Positions 5,901 through 8,009 of a DNA stretch of 8,009 bases are shown here, one piece after another. Within the stretch, counting starts at the first letter, position 1. Each line of letters begins with the position of its first letter. A program made the position numbers and the translations under genes. Origin of the DNA: an uncultured Collinsella sp. (GTDB lineage: Bacteria; Actinomycetota; Coriobacteriia; Coriobacteriales; Coriobacteriaceae); assembly GCA_900752475.1 (NCBI GenBank), contig CAADVJ010000043.1:1-8009 (forward strand), read 5' to 3'. A model generated the notes under the pieces. The model was not told the DNA's origin, searched no databases, and worked only from the letters and a program-made list of their open reading frames with translations.

Positions 5901-6704
5901 TTAAGCGCCGGCGATGATGAGGGCTGGACGTGCGCTGTCGGTGGCCTCGGCGATTGAGGTGGCGACGGCATGATCGGGGTCACGGTCCATCACGATGGTG
6001 TCGACATCAGTCAGTTCGGCAAAGCGGTACATGCCGCGTCCGTTAACCTTGCTAGCGTCCATGAGGGCGACGCTTTGATGGGCTCCGGCGATCATAGCTG
6101 TTTTGGTCTCGGCCATCTGGGGAAAGTCGGTCGTAAAGCCGCAGCCGGGAACAAAAGCGCCAGGGCACATGACGGCAAGATCGGCGTGGACCATTTGGAG
6201 AGCCTGCATGGTAAGTGGGCCGTACAGATAGCGATGACCTTTGCGCAGTGCCCCGCCCAGCATGACGACATCGACCGAGGGCATGCTCTCGTCAATATAA
6301 TCGGCGATGGTAATGTCGGCCGTGATAACGGTGATGCCGTCGCGCTGATCAAGGAGCCGGACGAACTCGAGCGCCGTGGTGCCCGAGTCGACGAGCAGCG
6401 TGTCGCCGTCATTGACGAGCTCGATGGCGCTTTGCGCGATGGCCTGCTTGGCGGCGACGTTGACATTGATGCGGCGATCCTGCGTGGAGACGGTCAGGCG
6501 CTTGTGAAGCGAAACGGCACCACCATGTGTGCGGCGCAGCTTGCCTGCTTCGGCGAGCGCGTCCAGGTCGGCGCGGGCGGTGACGGAGGACACGCCAAAG
6601 GTCTGGGCGATTTCTGCTACCTGCACCGAGGCGTTGTGCTCGAGCATTTCCATGATGGCGGCGCGGCGTTCGTCGGCAAAAGCACGGTTGGTAGCTTGGG
6701 TCAT
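5901..6704 (-). CDS. DeoR-family transcriptional regulator
   Basis: Sugar-phosphate-responsive repressor of 267 residues, typical for the family. The N-terminal helix-turn-helix covers about 12-62, with VAEIAQTFGVSSVTARADL (29-47) and the conserved RRTHGGA (57-63). The C-terminal effector domain carries DSGTT (106-110), LGGALRKGHRYLYGP (149-163), the AETK segment (198-201) and DASK (216-219), the phosphate-sugar binding pattern of DeoR proteins. The start at 6704 is chosen because GGAG (plus 6710-6713) lies five bases before ATG. A longer in-frame ATG at 6761 has only a poor ribosome site and lies in A/T-rich promoter-like sequence. It is divergent from the aldolase gene, its most likely target along with itself. 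The effector is unknown; fructose, tagatose or a triose phosphate would fit the neighbour. Confidence 0.9.
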   Translation of the reverse strand: MTQATNRAFADERRAAIMEMLEHNASVQVAEIAQTFGVSSVTARADLDALAEAGKLRRTHGGAVSLHKRLTVSTQDRRINVNVAAKQAIAQSAIELVNDGDTLLVDSGTTALEFVRLLDQRDGITVITADITIADYIDESMPSVDVVMLGGALRKGHRYLYGPLTMQALQMVHADLAVMCPGAFVPGCGFTTDFPQMAETKTAMIAGAHQSVALMDASKVNGRGMYRFAELTDVDTIVMDRDPDHAVATSIAEATDSARPALIIAGA

Positions 6705-7038
6705 GTCTGCTCCATTCTCGGCTAAATTTGCAGGAATTGTGTTGACTCTATTTTCGTTCATTTTCTTTTTGAGTAAGAAAACACCTTTCGATTACTTATC
6801 TTTTCTATAAAAGAAAGACGCTCAACGCCCAAAATTCAATATCGAACACGCCCACTCGGCTCCAATTCCTTCCGTTTACTTTTCAAAAACGACGGTATTG
6901 ACCTGCATGGGCTCAATATCTCGCACGTGCAAAGACGCTGAATTTCATACAATGAGCGCAGTAAAACGCAAGGTAAAACGCCTTGTGAACAACTACGCCC
7001 GATGTCCAGATGCGGGCGAGGGAGAGGAGCAAACGCTC
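6705..7038. promoter_or_regulatory. divergent deoR/aldolase control region
   Basis: This 334-bp gap is A/T-rich between about 6730 and 6900, unlike its GC-rich flanks, and holds no gene. Candidate elements: the 10-bp-period direct repeat ATTTTC-GTTC-ATTTTC (6750-6765); the palindrome TCTTTT-CTAT-AAAAGA (6799-6814); a possible deoR promoter on the minus strand, TTGGGC then 17 bases then TATAGA (6804-6832); a possible aldolase -10 box TACAAT (6948-6953), lacking a clear -35; and a direct repeat GTAAAACGC (6961-6969 and 6973-6981) close to the start that box would give. DeoR-family operators are often direct repeats, so the two repeats are the best binding-site candidates. The individual promoter calls are weak. 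Confidence 0.5.
7025..7029 (+). promoter_or_regulatory. ribosome binding site that sets the aldolase start
   Basis: AGGAG lies nine bases before ATG 7039. The reading frame is open for 47 more codons upstream, but that stretch does not resemble the family's N-terminus and overlaps the promoter. Confidence 0.75.
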
Positions 7039-7896
7039 ATGGCACTTGTTACCACCGAAAAGATGCTCAAGGACGCTCAGGCCGGTCATTACGCCGTTGG
7101 CGCGTTCAACGTCGAGAACCTCGAGTTTGTTATGGCCGTTCTGGCTGCTGCCGAGGAGACCAAGTCCCCCGTCATCATGCAGACCACCCCGGGCACCATC
7201 AAGACCGCTGGTCTGGACTACTTCTACGGCATGGTCAAGGCTGCCGCCGAGCGCGCTTCCGTGCCCGTCGCTCTGCACCTCGATCACGGCGATGGCTATG
7301 ACCGCTGCATGCAGGCTTTCCGCACGGGCTACACCTCTGTCATGATTGACGGTTCGCACGAGTCTTTCGAGGACAACATCGCTCTGACCAAGTCCGTCGC
7401 CGACGCTGGCCGCGCCATGGGCGTGCCCGTCGAGGCTGAGCTCGGTAAGGTTGGCGGCAAGGAGGACGACGGTCCCGCGGTTGAGGGCGAGAGCCCCTAC
7501 ACCGATCCGGCCGAGGCCAAGGAGTTCGTCGAGCGTACCGGCTGCACCTCCCTCGCAATTGGCGTTGGCACCAGCCACGGTGTGTACACGAGCGATCCGC
7601 ACATCGAGCAGTCCGTGGTCAAGGCCATCCGCGACGCCGTCGACGTGCCGCTGGTCCTGCACGGCACCTCCGGTGTGCCCGATGAGCAGGTTGCCGAGGC
7701 TGTGAAGAACGGCATCTGCAAGGTTAACTACGCCACCGAGCTGCGTCAGGCCTACACCAAGGGCTTCATGGCCTACATGGCCGAGAACCCCGCCTGCTTC
7801 GATCCCAAGAAGCCGGCCAAGGAGGGCATGCGTGAGATCACCGAGCTGGTTAAGATCCGCATGACCAACCTCAACTCTGTGGGCAAAGCAGAGTAA
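7039..7896 (+). CDS. fba: class II fructose/ketose-bisphosphate aldolase
   Basis: Zinc-dependent cytoplasmic aldolase that cleaves a ketose-1,6-bisphosphate into dihydroxyacetone phosphate and glyceraldehyde-3-phosphate, reversibly. It has 285 residues, the family norm, and begins MALVTTEKML as expected. Active-site features: D82 (catalytic) and zinc ligand H83 in HLDHGDG, IDGSH (103-107), VEAELGKVGGKEDD (131-144), zinc ligand H180 in GTSHGVY (177-183), and zinc ligand H208 in LHGTSG (207-212). The segments GTSHGVY, HGTSG and GICKVNYATEL (225-235) are nearer to E. coli GatY/KbaY (tagatose-bisphosphate aldolases) than to Bacillus FbaA. Substrate is therefore uncertain: glycolytic fructose-1,6-bisphosphate or tagatose-1,6-bisphosphate. 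Codon choice looks strongly biased (AAG, CTG, GTC, AAC), suggesting high expression, which favours a glycolytic role. The divergent DeoR regulator would fit either. Confidence 0.92.
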   Translation: MALVTTEKMLKDAQAGHYAVGAFNVENLEFVMAVLAAAEETKSPVIMQTTPGTIKTAGLDYFYGMVKAAAERASVPVALHLDHGDGYDRCMQAFRTGYTSVMIDGSHESFEDNIALTKSVADAGRAMGVPVEAELGKVGGKEDDGPAVEGESPYTDPAEAKEFVERTGCTSLAIGVGTSHGVYTSDPHIEQSVVKAIRDAVDVPLVLHGTSGVPDEQVAEAVKNGICKVNYATELRQAYTKGFMAYMAENPACFDPKKPAKEGMREITELVKIRMTNLNSVGKAE

Positions 7897-7938
7897 CAGC
7901 AAGGGTACTCTGATCCCACCGGACGGCTTGGGCGGGTC
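7889..7938 (+). terminator. possible hairpins at the 3' end of the aldolase mRNA
   Basis: CAGAGTA (7889-7895), ten bases, then TACTCTG (7906-7912) is a perfect 7-bp inverted repeat spanning the stop codon. A second, imperfect G/C hairpin runs from about 7912 to 7938, with only a poor T-run (CTTAGTTT) after it. Either might slow decay or help termination; neither is a standard intrinsic terminator. Confidence 0.3.
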
Positions 7939-7983
7939 CCCGTACTTAGTTTCCAAAACGTCCTCGCGCATGAAGGCCCCCGT

Positions 7984-8009
7984 TGCCTCGCTTCTACGAA
8001 GCGTTGGCA
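7984..8009. other. strong hairpin ending at the window edge
   Basis: TGCC, one base, CGCTTC, a three-base loop, GAAGCG, two bases, GGCA: ten base pairs with one small internal loop. Whether a T-run follows cannot be seen, so this may be the true aldolase terminator or part of a new gene. An ATG at 7970 opens a frame running off the edge (MKAPVASLLRSVG), but it has no ribosome site and the hairpin would lie inside it, so I do not call it a gene. Confidence 0.4.

Noticed and set aside
6705..6761. A 19-residue N-terminal extension of the DeoR protein
   Set aside because: It lies in A/T-rich repeat-containing control sequence with a poor ribosome site. GGAG before ATG 6704 is better and gives the usual family length.
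6898..7038. A 47-residue N-terminal extension of the aldolase
   Set aside because: It would start at TTG without a ribosome site, is basic and unlike the family N-terminus, and spans the likely promoter. AGGAG before ATG 7039 fixes the start.
342..7896. A single new multi-gene system joining gal, flavodiiron and aldolase genes
   Set aside because: The genes sit in differently oriented units with separate promoters, operators and a strong terminator between them. Each is explained by a known family, and nothing in the sequence links them functionally.
6913..7971. A 352-codon minus-strand open frame opposite the aldolase
   Set aside because: It is the antisense frame of a well-conserved gene with strong codon bias. 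It has no ribosome site and no recognisable domain.

Overview
The window looks like ordinary chromosome from a high-GC, anaerobic gut actinobacterium. My best guess is a Coriobacteriia member close to Collinsella. This is inferred from four things: GC-rich coding with A/T-rich promoters, an anaerobe-type A-type flavodiiron protein, an atypical actinobacterial/clostridial galactokinase, and a type-2 GalT. No database search was possible. There are six confident protein genes and no RNA gene, IS element, prophage or CRISPR array.

Layout. 1-341: no gene. It holds a 33-bp tandem repeat array that runs off the left edge, a very G-rich stretch, and a weak candidate terminator for the gal operon. 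342-3166 (minus strand): galK followed by galT, overlapping by 10 bp, encoding two steps of the Leloir pathway; galE is not in the window. 3167-3504: control region between galK and a divergent LacI-family regulator gene. It carries three near-identical operator-like sites, two of which bracket a plausible galKT promoter. 3505-4536 (plus): the LacI-family regulator. 4666-5826 (plus): a class A flavodiiron protein (O2/NO reductase) with its own promoter and a strong intrinsic terminator. 5901-6704 (minus): a DeoR-family sugar-phosphate-responsive regulator, convergent with the flavoprotein gene. 6705-7038: A/T-rich divergent control region. 7039-7896 (plus): a class II ketose-bisphosphate aldolase, closer to GatY/KbaY in several signature segments than to the Bacillus FbaA type. 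7897-8009: hairpins and no secure gene.

How the genes work together. The left half reads as a galactose unit: GalK makes galactose-1-phosphate, GalT exchanges it with UDP-glucose, and the LacI-type protein probably represses both galKT and itself through the shared operators. The right half pairs a DeoR-type regulator with a divergent aldolase, a layout typical of sugar-phosphate-controlled catabolism, though the aldolase could equally be the main glycolytic enzyme. The flavodiiron gene between them looks independent and serves oxygen or NO defence.

I found no convincing new multi-gene system. The points most worth a second look are the three-operator gal control region, the Glu-to-Asn change in the galactokinase signature, the palindromes around the flavodiiron promoter, the 33-bp array and the aldolase's uncertain substrate.
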